DNA from: Thermoplasmata archaeon
GTDB lineage: Archaea; Thermoplasmatota; Thermoplasmata; Lutacidiplasmatales; UBA184
Assembly (NCBI GenBank): GCA_030043835.1
Contig: JASHWY010000204.1
Coordinates: 1-11,063 of the forward strand
Direction: 5' to 3'
DNA: 11,063 nucleotides
Made by a program: the position numbers and the translations under genes. How positions within the stretch are numbered: position 1 is the stretch's first letter; each line of letters starts with the position of its first letter. This document shows, one piece after another, positions 1 to 6,713 of this stretch. The notes below the pieces were generated by a model. That model ran no database searches. It saw only the letters and a program-made list of their open reading frames with translations, and was not told the DNA's origin.

Positions 1-191
1 GCGCGGACCCGCTCGTGGAACGTGTTGTAGCCGACCTCGACGATGAACCAGAACGCGCCATCCTCCCAAAGGTACCAGAGCGGGGTGTCGCGTGCCCCCT
101 TCTCGGAGACCGTAGCGAGGTGCGCCATGAGGGGACGGCCAAGGAACTCGTCGAGCTCGAACCGAACTCGCTCGCCTCGCTTCACCTTCAT
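1..191 (-). CDS. PPOX-fold (pyridoxamine 5'-phosphate oxidase-like) flavin-binding protein, 3' part cut off by window edge
   Basis: The minus strand is open from an ATG at 189-191 to the left edge, giving the first 63 residues. They read MKVKRGERVRFELDEFLGRP, then LMAHLATVSEKGARDTPLWY and LWEDGAFWF. This is the start of the split-barrel PPOX family: an N-terminal helix, the 'LAT-V--G-P---P-WY-W--G-FWF' beta strands and a following N-T pair. Members bind FMN, F420 or haem and are usually small soluble oxidoreductases; the cofactor cannot be told from this fragment. The ATG is supported by a TATA-like box about 27 bases upstream, which fits a leaderless mRNA. The gene is divergent from the pyruvate kinase. 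The C-terminal half lies outside the window, so full length and substrate are unknown. The family call is fairly secure; any specific function would be a guess. Confidence 0.8.
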   Translation of the reverse strand, partial: MKVKRGERVRFELDEFLGRPLMAHLATVSEKGARDTPLWYLWEDGAFWFIVEVGYNTFHERVR

Positions 192-214
192 CGCGGCCCC
201 CCAAGACGCGACCC

Positions 215-222
215 GAATTATC
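215..222 (-). promoter_or_regulatory. TATA-like box for the PPOX-family gene
   Basis: On the minus strand this reads GATAATTC, an AT-rich island in GC-rich DNA. Its centre is about 27 bases upstream of the ATG at 191, the usual archaeal TATA-to-transcription-start distance. Transcription would then begin at or next to the start codon. Confidence 0.45.
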
Positions 223-383
223 CTCTCGTGCGATCGGGGAGAGGGTCCCTACGGTCAACGGACCGCCTCTCGCGCGCGCTCCGGTCGGTTCGAAGGCGGA
301 GAGGCAGCGGAGGGAATGGTGCCCTGCGCCGAGTAAACTCCTGTTGAGCGAGGTCCTTCATTTGCCCGTGGCGTGACCCCACC

Positions 384-2321
384 GTGGCGCCACGGCCGTC
401 GAACGGTCCCCCGCCGACGCGGGACCTCGCTCGCGACCTCGAGTCGTTGCGGCGTCGGGTGATGCGACGGGAAGCCCGCGTCGATCTCGCCGGGTTCCGC
501 GATGGACGGGACAGCGCGAGGAACCTCCTTCACTACCTTGCGCTCCGTCAGGTCGACCTTCGACCGATCCAGAGGCGCCTCGCGGATCTCGGCCTCTCGT
601 CGCTCGGGCGGGCCGAGGGCCACACCCTCTACAACTTGAACGCGGTCCTCTCGCACCTTAAGCGGTCCGGGGCGAGGCGACCGGCACCGCATCGGCCGGT
701 CGGAGCGTTGAGCCCTGAGACGGGACGGAGGCTCTTGGCCGGACGGGCCCGCGAGCTGTTCGGCGCCCCTCCAGCGGGCCGCAGTACACGGATCATGGTG
801 ACCCTTCCCGCGGAGGCAGCGACCGACTATCGTCTCGTTCAAGACCTGGTGGCGGCGGGAATGGACGCCGCGCGAATCAACTGCGCCCACGATGACGAAG
901 CCGCCTGGGCCCGGATGGTCGACCACGTTCGCCGGGCCGGACGCGCACTACGGCGCTCCTGCCGCGTAGAGATGGACCTCGCAGGACCGAAGATCCGCAC
1001 GGGGCCCCTCGTTCCGGGCCCAGCGGTCGTTAAGATCCGCCCCCATCGCGACGACTTGGGCCGCCTCCTCAGCCCGGCTCGCGTCTGGCTCACCCCCGCC
1101 GACCATCCAATCCCGCCCCCGAACGGCTACGACGCCGAGCTCAGGGTCGACCGTACCTGGCTTAGGAAGGCGACGGTGCCCAGCACGGTCACGCTCACCG
1201 ACGCGCGAGGGGCCTCGCGCCGAATGAAGCTCGTGCGTCGCCGCGGAGAGTCGAGCGAGGCCGAGGTCCGTCGGACGACCTACGTGACCGAGTCGACCGT
1301 CCTCGGCGCGCGCGGACGGCGTGGCTCGCGGACTTTGACGCGCGTCGCCTCGCTGGCGCACCGGGAGGCCACGATTCCGCTCCGGACCGGCGACCGGCTC
1401 CGCGTGAGCGCACATCCTGTGTTGGGGGGACCGCTCCCGCACCCGGGTACCGGACGCTCCCGGCTCGTCGGCGAGATTGCCTGCACCCTGCCCACCGCCC
1501 TGAGGGCGGTCCGCGTCGGCGACCCCATCTTCTTCGACGACGGGAAGATCGGGGGGATCGTGGAACGCACGCGACCCGATGGCCTCGTCGTCCGTATCAC
1601 GCACGCGGCGCCGGACGGCTCGAAGCTCCGCGCCGACCGAGGCATCAACCTTCCCAACACGCCGCTCCCCATCCCCTCACTGACCGACGAGGACCGACAA
1701 CGCCTTCCGTTCATCGCCGCGCACGCCGACCTCGTGGGCTTCTCGTTCGTACGCTCGGCGGGCGACGTCGCCCAGCTCCGCGCCGAGCTCGCGGCTCAAG
1801 GACACCCGCGGATCGGCATCGTCCTCAAGATCGAAACGCGGGCGGCGTTCGACGAACTCCCCGCCATTCTTCTCGAGGGACTGAGGGACGTTCCGGTCGG
1901 CGTGATGATTGCCCGCGGCGACCTCGCGATCGAGGTCGGCTACGAGAGGCTCGCCGAGGTACAGGAAGAGATTCTCTGGCTGTGCGAGGCCGCGCACCTC
2001 CCTACGATCTGGGCCACGGAGGTGCTGGAGGGGCTCGCAAAGTCCGGCGCTCCGACCCGCGCGGAGGTGACCGACGCCGCCATGGGGGAACGAGCGGAAT
2101 GCGTGATGCTCAACAAGGGCCCGCACATCGTCGAGGCGGTACGGGCGCTCGACAACATCCTTCGGCGGATGCAGGCGCACCAAGAGAAGAAGAGCGCCCG
2201 TCTTAGGCACCTCTCGGTCGCCGAGCGGTTCTTCCACTCGAAAGGGCCGGGGGAGCCATCGGTCGGACACCCTCACGATCGACCGGGAGGCGCTTCGGAC
2301 CCCCCGCGACCCCCCACGTAA
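384..2321 (+). CDS. pyk: Atypical pyruvate kinase with N-terminal helical extension and no C-terminal effector domain
   Basis: This 645-residue protein is predicted to convert phosphoenolpyruvate and ADP to pyruvate and ATP in the cytosol. Residues 12-95 form a helical extension containing SARNLLHYLALR and GLSSLGRAE, typical of a long, mainly bacterial pyruvate-kinase-like family. The TIM barrel starts near R136. Conserved active-site positions are R164-I-N166, the DLAGPKIRTG loop from D198, K482-I-E484 (catalytic lysine and metal-binding Glu), the RGDLAIE motif with D513, T545, and SGAPTRAEV from S554. From the GPKIRTG loop to DDGKIGG (385-391) is about 180 residues, so the B domain carries a large insert compared with ordinary pyruvate kinases. 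The usual MLSGETA is MLNKGP (575-580), and the protein ends soon after, without the regulatory C domain. GTG 384 is the first in-frame start after a stop at 345-347. Direction and regulation in vivo are uncertain. Confidence 0.85.
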   Translation: MAPRPSNGPPPTRDLARDLESLRRRVMRREARVDLAGFRDGRDSARNLLHYLALRQVDLRPIQRRLADLGLSSLGRAEGHTLYNLNAVLSHLKRSGARRPAPHRPVGALSPETGRRLLAGRARELFGAPPAGRSTRIMVTLPAEAATDYRLVQDLVAAGMDAARINCAHDDEAAWARMVDHVRRAGRALRRSCRVEMDLAGPKIRTGPLVPGPAVVKIRPHRDDLGRLLSPARVWLTPADHPIPPPNGYDAELRVDRTWLRKATVPSTVTLTDARGASRRMKLVRRRGESSEAEVRRTTYVTESTVLGARGRRGSRTLTRVASLAHREATIPLRTGDRLRVSAHPVLGGPLPHPGTGRSRLVGEIACTLPTALRAVRVGDPIFFDDGKIGGIVERTRPDGLVVRITHAAPDGSKLRADRGINLPNTPLPIPSLTDEDRQRLPFIAAHADLVGFSFVRSAGDVAQLRAELAAQGHPRIGIVLKIETRAAFDELPAILLEGLRDVPVGVMIARGDLAIEVGYERLAEVQEEILWLCEAAHLPTIWATEVLEGLAKSGAPTRAEVTDAAMGERAECVMLNKGPHIVEAVRALDNILRRMQAHQEKKSARLRHLSVAERFFHSKGPGEPSVGHPHDRPGGASDPPRPPT

Positions 2322-2325
2322 ATAG
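2318..2325 (+). promoter_or_regulatory. TATA-like box for the Fur-like/dehydrogenase unit
   Basis: GTAAATAG lies across the pyruvate kinase stop codon, centred about 26 bases before the ATG at 2348. The core TAAATAGC (2319-2326) recurs at 5015-5022 ahead of the other main operon. The spacing suggests a leaderless transcript starting near 2348 and supports that ATG as the real start of the short Fur-like gene. Confidence 0.55.
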
Positions 2326-2347
2326 CGGTCCGTTCTCCGAGAGCCCG

Positions 2348-2641
2348 ATGGCCCCGCGATCCCGCCGTCCGAGGTCCGGTCGCCCGAAGACGCTGCGACC
2401 GGCACGCTCGCGGCCTCCCATCGTCGCGGTACGGGCCGTTCGGGTGAACCTCACCGAGGATCCTCACGCGCACATCGTCTGCCGGGTCTGCGGCCGGATC
2501 CAGTCGATCGACCTCACCGAGCTCGACCGGCACTTCCTCGAGGAGCTCGGCGCCCACCATCCGGACGGCTGGAGCGTCGACGGGATCGCCTACTCGCTCA
2601 CCGGAGCCTGCCGTCGCTGCCGGGAAGGCCCGGCCGGCTGA
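2348..2641 (+). CDS. Short Fur-like zinc/dimerisation-domain protein lacking the winged-helix half
   Basis: The 97-residue product resembles only the C-terminal half of Fur/PerR/Zur metalloregulators. Residues 39-49 read PHAHIVCRVCG, matching the family's HxH-x2-CxxCG block. A GACRRC block at 86-91 supplies the second pair, so C45, C48, C88 and C91 form a likely structural zinc site. H40 and H42 could belong to a regulatory metal site. The roughly 80-residue N-terminal winged helix of Fur is absent. It is replaced by about 26 residues rich in Arg and Pro (RSRRPRSGRPK and similar), which might contact nucleic acid non-specifically. A TATA-like box 26 bases upstream supports this ATG, so the lack of the DNA-binding half is not simply a misplaced start. 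Only 25 bases separate it from the dehydrogenase-like gene, implying co-transcription. Family resemblance is moderate; function is unknown. It could also be a generic small zinc-ribbon-like protein. Confidence 0.65.
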   Translation: MAPRSRRPRSGRPKTLRPARSRPPIVAVRAVRVNLTEDPHAHIVCRVCGRIQSIDLTELDRHFLEELGAHHPDGWSVDGIAYSLTGACRRCREGPAG

Positions 2642-2666
2642 CCCCAAGGCCTCCCGAGGCTCGACG

Positions 2667-3821
2667 ATGGCCGGATTCTTCACCGCCCCCCGCATCGCGT
2701 GGGGTCCCGGAGCGGTCGAGCAGCTGAGCGGGCTCGGGATCAAACGCGCGCTCGTCGTGGTCGACCCGGCGGTGGCTCGGCGTGACGGGCACCGGCGGGT
2801 CGTCGAGGAGCTCGCGAAGGTCGATACGGTCGTCGACGTCGTGGCGGACCTCACCACACCCGACCGGACCGACACCGTCCGCGCGCTCGCCGACCGTCTC
2901 AGTTCGTCGGGGGCCGACGCGCTCATCGCCGTCGGGGGCGGACGGACGATCGACGGCGTCAAAGCGGCGCGCCTCCTCGCGGTCCGGCCGGGGCTCTCCG
3001 CCGAAGCCCTCCCGCCGGTCCTCGATCTCGCCGAACCCCTTCCCACACGGCTGATCGCGATCCCGACCACGAGCGGCAGCGGGAGCGAAGCGTCGTGGTC
3101 GGCGGACCTCCTCACCCCGGAGGGGGTCCCGATCGAGGTCGCGCACCGGGAGATGGTCCCGGATTGGGCGCTCGTGGACGCCGCGTTCGCCGAGCGCCTC
3201 GCGCCCGACCTCGTCCTCGAGGGGGCGCTCGAAACGGCGTCGCAAGCGATCGAGGCGTACCTCTCCGCGTGGTCGAACCCGTTCTCCGATGCGCTCGCCG
3301 TCGACTCGGCGGCGACCGTCGTCCGCCGCCTTCCGCACGCGCTCCGCTTTAGCGACGACCCCGAGGCCCGGTCCGCGCTCCACTTCGCGGCGACCGAGGC
3401 CGGCCTCGCGGCCTCCAACGCCCAGCGCGGACTCGCCCACGCGCTCGCACGGGCTCTCGTCCTTCCCACCGGCCTCCCGTACGGACGGCTCGTCGGGATG
3501 GCGCTCCCGCACGTCCTTGAGTTCGATTATCCCTCCGCCCGGGAACGGCTCGAGGCGATCGGCACGGCGGTATCGGTTCCCGACGAGGCCGGCCGGATCG
3601 AGCCGCTCCCGTGGCCCGAACGGCTTCGCCGGCTCTATGAACTGTTCCGGTTCCCGACGGACCTTACGGAGGCCCGTGTCCCGAGGGACCCCATCGAGCG
3701 GGACCGCTCGGCGATCGTCGCCCACGCGCTCCGGTCGCCCGCGGCCCTCGCGAACCCTCGGGTCCCCTCCGTCCGGGAAATGGGAGAGCTCCTCAGCGCC
3801 GTCCTCGGGCCGGCGGCCTAA
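2667..3821 (+). CDS. Iron-containing alcohol dehydrogenase-fold protein with altered metal-binding site
   Basis: The 384 residues cover the whole group III (iron-type) alcohol dehydrogenase fold. The N-terminal nucleotide-binding domain has GGGRTIDGVK (90-99) and PTTSGSGSE (133-141), both diagnostic. The C-terminal helical domain aligns without gaps to my recollection of E. coli FucO: LETASQAIEAYLS matches VDALTHAIEGYIT, and GLAHALARALVLPTGLPYG matches GLVHGMAHPLGAFYNTPHG. In this alignment the four metal ligands of FucO (Asp, His, His, His) become E189, Q193, H258 and Y272, and the nearby conserved active-site His becomes R262. NAD(P) binding therefore looks kept, while Fe/Zn-dependent alcohol oxidation is doubtful. 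The reading frame is intact and codon use matches its neighbours, so this is not an obvious pseudogene. It is probably co-transcribed with the Fur-like gene 25 bases upstream and converges on the PhoU-like gene 8 bases downstream. A metal-free reductase or a non-enzymatic role are both possible. Confidence 0.85.
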   Translation: MAGFFTAPRIAWGPGAVEQLSGLGIKRALVVVDPAVARRDGHRRVVEELAKVDTVVDVVADLTTPDRTDTVRALADRLSSSGADALIAVGGGRTIDGVKAARLLAVRPGLSAEALPPVLDLAEPLPTRLIAIPTTSGSGSEASWSADLLTPEGVPIEVAHREMVPDWALVDAAFAERLAPDLVLEGALETASQAIEAYLSAWSNPFSDALAVDSAATVVRRLPHALRFSDDPEARSALHFAATEAGLAASNAQRGLAHALARALVLPTGLPYGRLVGMALPHVLEFDYPSARERLEAIGTAVSVPDEAGRIEPLPWPERLRRLYELFRFPTDLTEARVPRDPIERDRSAIVAHALRSPAALANPRVPSVREMGELLSAVLGPAA

Positions 3822-3829
3822 CGGAGTCG

Positions 3830-4921
3830 CTAGGCGCCCGAAGCGGCCGCGGCAGGAGTTGCGGCTCTCGCGTGCGGCGGACGCGGAAGCTCCTCGCGGG
3901 CCGGCGACTCGACCGCGCGGTTGATCGCGATCTCGCCGAGGTCGCTCGCGTAGAAGGCGCTCCGCTCGAGGCTCTCGAGAACGTACGCGAGTCCGACCGC
4001 GAGGCTGCCCTTCTTCGACGTGAGCTCGTGGAGGATGTGGTCCCGGTCGCGCGTGATCTCCTTCGCCGAGTCGATCACCGCGTTCGCCTTGGGGATGTTC
4101 CGATTCTCGAGGCTGTCGAGGGCGTCGGCGAGGGCGGTGGCGGCGCGCGCGGCCATCCGGTCGAGCTCGGCAACGATCCGGGTCGGGGTCCGCTGCTTGC
4201 CCAGGATCGGGACGGTCTCCGCGATGCGGACCGCGTGGTCGGCGATCCGCTCTAAGACCCGCGACGCGAGGAGGTACGTCGAGCACTCGGGGAGCGTCAG
4301 CTCGAGCGTCGCGAGGATCCGCGCGTCCCGGAGCGCGCTCGTCACCTGCTTCTGTAAGAACCAGTGGAGGCGGTCGACCTCCCAGTCGCGCTCGATCACG
4401 TCGCGCGCGATCGACGCGTCGCGGCCGCGGAACGACGCCATGGCGTCCGCCTGCATCGCCCGGACCATCTGGTGCATCCGACGCACGATGGACGGGATGG
4501 GGAGCGGGTTCTGCCCGACCACGTCCTGAAGGATCACCGCCTCGCCCGTCTCCTCGAGGATCTCGGGGCCGATCATCCGCTGGGCGAAGTTCCTCACCAC
4601 CTCTCGGGTCCGCGGGCTCATCCGTCCGGGCGTGCGGATCTCGAGGAGCGGATACCCCGCGATGTACTCGGCGATCAGTCGGCGGAAGAGGTGCTCGTCG
4701 TCCATCTCGTTGCTGACGGAGACGATCCGCCGCTCGACCTCGAAGGGGCCACCCGACTCGGCGTAGACGGTGAGCGAGCCGTCGGCGCGGGGCGTGAAGA
4801 AGAGGACGTCCCCGGGCCCGAGCCCGCGGGAGAGGACCCAGTTCTTCGGCAGGGAGATGATGAACGTGGATCCGCCGGTCTTCTGGATGCGCCGGCCGTG
4901 GAATCCCCCGCTACTTCGCAT
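3830..4921 (-). CDS. AbrB/SpoVT-PhoU domain regulator
   Basis: This 363-residue protein has an N-terminal AbrB/SpoVT-like beta domain (about 8-54: RRIQKTGGSTFIISLPKNW, then GPGDVL), followed by two PhoU-type helical bundles (about 105-245 and 250-340). PhoU signatures include ERDWEVDRLHWFLQ (177-190) and RVLERIADHAVRIAE (221-235), with a similar helix near 315-338 (LESLERSAFYASDLGEIA). The family is common in archaea and is usually annotated as a phosphate-uptake or phosphate-responsive regulator. PhoU bundles bind metal clusters through Glu/Asp residues, and the AbrB-like end may bind DNA. The C-terminal 25 residues are Ala/Pro-rich and probably disordered. No phosphate transporter (pst or pit) gene lies in the window, so a phosphate role is only inferred from the family. 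The gene is divergent from the amino-acid-dehydrogenase operon across a 130-base region, making that operon a possible target. Confidence 0.85.
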   Translation of the reverse strand: MRSSGGFHGRRIQKTGGSTFIISLPKNWVLSRGLGPGDVLFFTPRADGSLTVYAESGGPFEVERRIVSVSNEMDDEHLFRRLIAEYIAGYPLLEIRTPGRMSPRTREVVRNFAQRMIGPEILEETGEAVILQDVVGQNPLPIPSIVRRMHQMVRAMQADAMASFRGRDASIARDVIERDWEVDRLHWFLQKQVTSALRDARILATLELTLPECSTYLLASRVLERIADHAVRIAETVPILGKQRTPTRIVAELDRMAARAATALADALDSLENRNIPKANAVIDSAKEITRDRDHILHELTSKKGSLAVGLAYVLESLERSAFYASDLGEIAINRAVESPAREELPRPPHARAATPAAAASGA

Positions 4922-4951
4922 GTACGGTGAAGTGTGGGGAGCCTTTGTTCT

Positions 4952-4959
4952 CTATATAG
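4952..4959 (-). promoter_or_regulatory. TATA-like box for the AbrB-PhoU gene
   Basis: CTATATAG is palindromic and AT-rich, centred about 34 bases upstream of the ATG at 4921 on the minus strand. Transcription would start roughly 5-10 bases ahead of the start codon. It shares the 4922-5051 divergent region with the box at 5014-5021. Confidence 0.6.
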
Positions 4960-5013
4960 TCTCGGTCCGCGCCGTCGTTTCCCGCGCGTCTCCTCGTCGT
5001 TCCCCGGCTGAGA

Positions 5014-5021
5014 CTAAATAG
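5014..5021 (+). promoter_or_regulatory. TATA-like box for the amino-acid-dehydrogenase operon
   Basis: CTAAATAG, part of TAAATAGC (5015-5022) which also occurs at 2319-2326, is centred about 34 bases before the ATG at 5052. The spacing fits a leaderless or very short-leader transcript for the two-gene dehydrogenase operon. Confidence 0.6.
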
Positions 5022-5051
5022 CAGAGGCGAGCGTCCCCGCGGTCGCCCAGG

Positions 5052-6713
5052 ATGACGGAGGGTTCGCCGCGTCGGTTCGAGTATGACGGCTCTCCCGGCG
5101 CGGCGCAACCGGGCGAGACCCTCCTCACCGCGCTCGCCCGAGAGCGGCTACCGATTCTCCAGCGCTCCGTTCGATACCACCGGCCGCGCGGCCCGTTCTG
5201 CGGGATCGGACAGTGCACGGGCTGCCTCGTGCGGGTCAACGGCCGCCCGAACGTGCGGGCCTGCCGGTACGTTCCCAAGGACGGAGACCGGGCCACGAGC
5301 GAGCACGCCTGGCCGTCCGTCCGTTTCGACGCCCTCGGTCTCCTCGACGTGGTCTTCCCGAACGGAGTCGACAACCTCCACGGCTTGCGCCGCCCGGCCT
5401 TTTTCACGGGCTTCTACCAGCGCGTCGTCCGAGGGCTCGCGGGCTACCACGAACCCCCCAGCGACGCCGCCGCTGCGGCGCTCAAGGCCCCGGTGGAAGA
5501 ACGAAACGTCGAGGTCCTCGTGATCGGAGCGGGCGCGAGCGGCCGCTCGGCCGCCGCCCGCCTCGTTGCCCGTGGGTTGCGTCCGCTGCTCCTCGACCGA
5601 GGCCTCGCTCCGCAACCGGTCCCCGGCGCGGACCTTCTCGCAGGGACCACGGTCACATTCCTACCGCCGGCGTCCCCGGGCCGGGACCCTCCGTTCGACG
5701 CCCTCGCGTTCACCGAGCCCGGCCGGGGCGTTCGCGTCCGTGCCCGGTCCGTCATCATCGCGACCGGATCGTACGACGCGACGTTGCTCTTCGGCGGCAA
5801 CGACCGCCCAGGGATCGTTACCGCCGACGGGGCGCTCACGCTCACGGGACGCGGACGGTTGCCGCCGTTCCGGCGCGCCGTCGTCGTCGGAGGGGGCGAA
5901 CGGGCCCGCGAGGTCGTAGAGCGGCTCGGTCCCCACATCCAAGCGGTCGTAGCGCCGGGCGAGATCCCTCCCGAACTCGTCCGTGCCGCGTCGGACCGGG
6001 GGATCCGGCTCTATCCCCGGTCGATGATCCTGAGCGCGAACGGCCGGCGACGGGTGCGGTCGCTCGAGCTCAAGGCGCGCGGAAGTGGACCGCGGTTCTC
6101 CCTCCCGTGCGACGCGGTCGTGCTCGCGCACCGTCGTCTCCCGAACGGTCCTCTGTTCTTCCAGGCCGGCGCGAAGATGGTCTGGCGCTCCGGCACCGGA
6201 GCGTACTACCCCGACGTCTCGGAGGACGGCGCGACGAGCGTCCCGGGCCTCTACGCGGTCGGGTCGGCGGCCGGGGTCCTCCCCTCTTCGTCGACGGAAA
6301 GCGCGGCGCGCGCCGCGGATCGCATCGTCGGCGGTACCCCGGACCCCCGTCCGCTGCCCCGCGTGAGCGATTCCGGACGGAACGAGCTCGAAGGATACTA
6401 CCGGGAGCTTCTCCGGGTCCCGCGGTCGGGCCGCTGGATCGCGTGCGCGTGCGAGGACGTCCTCTTCGAAGAGGTCGTGACGGCGAACGCGAGCGGGTAC
6501 CGCGGCATCGAGGTGGTGAAGCGCTACACGGGCCTCGGCACCGGCCTCTGCCAGGGGCGGTACTGCCTCCCGGACGCGCTCCTCGTGCTCTCCCTCCTCG
6601 AGGGGCGGAGCGCCCCCGAAGTGGGGTACATCACCCAGCGCCCGCCCACGGTCCCGATGCCGATCGCCGCGCTCGCGGCCCTCTCCGGCTCCCTGACGAT
6701 GGAGACCCCGTGA
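5052..6713 (+). CDS. Alpha subunit of an FAD/[2Fe-2S] amino-acid dehydrogenase (fused HcnA-HcnB / SoxA-like)
   Basis: The 553-residue protein is a three-part fusion. Residues about 1-100 are a ferredoxin-like [2Fe-2S] domain with C50, C55, C58 and C71 (CGIGQCTGC, then C). Residues about 150-440 are a pyridine-nucleotide-disulphide-oxidoreductase fold, with a first dinucleotide site GAGASG (159-164), a second glycine-rich turn VVVGGGE (277-283) and an ATG-type strand in VIIATGSYD. Residues about 460-520 are a BFD-like [2Fe-2S] domain with C465, C467, C500 and C505 (CACE, CQGRYC). This matches alpha subunits of heteromeric sarcosine oxidase, hydrogen cyanide synthase, opine oxidase and archaeal dye-linked L-proline or hydroxyproline dehydrogenases. 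The C-terminal folate-binding GcvT domain of sarcosine oxidase alpha is absent. It likely relays electrons from the beta subunit to an acceptor. The stop overlaps the GTG of the beta gene (GTGA). The substrate is not determinable from sequence. Confidence 0.85.
   Translation: MTEGSPRRFEYDGSPGAAQPGETLLTALARERLPILQRSVRYHRPRGPFCGIGQCTGCLVRVNGRPNVRACRYVPKDGDRATSEHAWPSVRFDALGLLDVVFPNGVDNLHGLRRPAFFTGFYQRVVRGLAGYHEPPSDAAAAALKAPVEERNVEVLVIGAGASGRSAAARLVARGLRPLLLDRGLAPQPVPGADLLAGTTVTFLPPASPGRDPPFDALAFTEPGRGVRVRARSVIIATGSYDATLLFGGNDRPGIVTADGALTLTGRGRLPPFRRAVVVGGGERAREVVERLGPHIQAVVAPGEIPPELVRAASDRGIRLYPRSMILSANGRRRVRSLELKARGSGPRFSLPCDAVVLAHRRLPNGPLFFQAGAKMVWRSGTGAYYPDVSEDGATSVPGLYAVGSAAGVLPSSSTESAARAADRIVGGTPDPRPLPRVSDSGRNELEGYYRELLRVPRSGRWIACACEDVLFEEVVTANASGYRGIEVVKRYTGLGTGLCQGRYCLPDALLVLSLLEGRSAPEVGYITQRPPTVPMPIAALAALSGSLTMETP

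Noticed and set aside
255..926. A 223-residue minus-strand open frame opposite the start of the pyruvate kinase.
   Set aside because: It is a compositionally biased antisense shadow of the conserved N-terminal extension of pyruvate kinase and has no motifs of its own.
2598..4286. A 562-residue open frame on the minus strand across the dehydrogenase-like gene and part of the PhoU-like gene.
   Set aside because: It has the Arg/Asp/Gly/Pro-rich composition of an antisense shadow, contains no family motif, and overlaps two genes with clear motifs.
5213..6709. The beta-subunit frame stays open far upstream, giving one 887-residue frame with the dehydrogenase at its end.
   Set aside because: The upstream part is Arg/Pro/Gly-rich and out of frame with the well-supported alpha subunit. 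The GTG at 6710, overlapping the alpha stop, gives a normal-length DAO-family protein.
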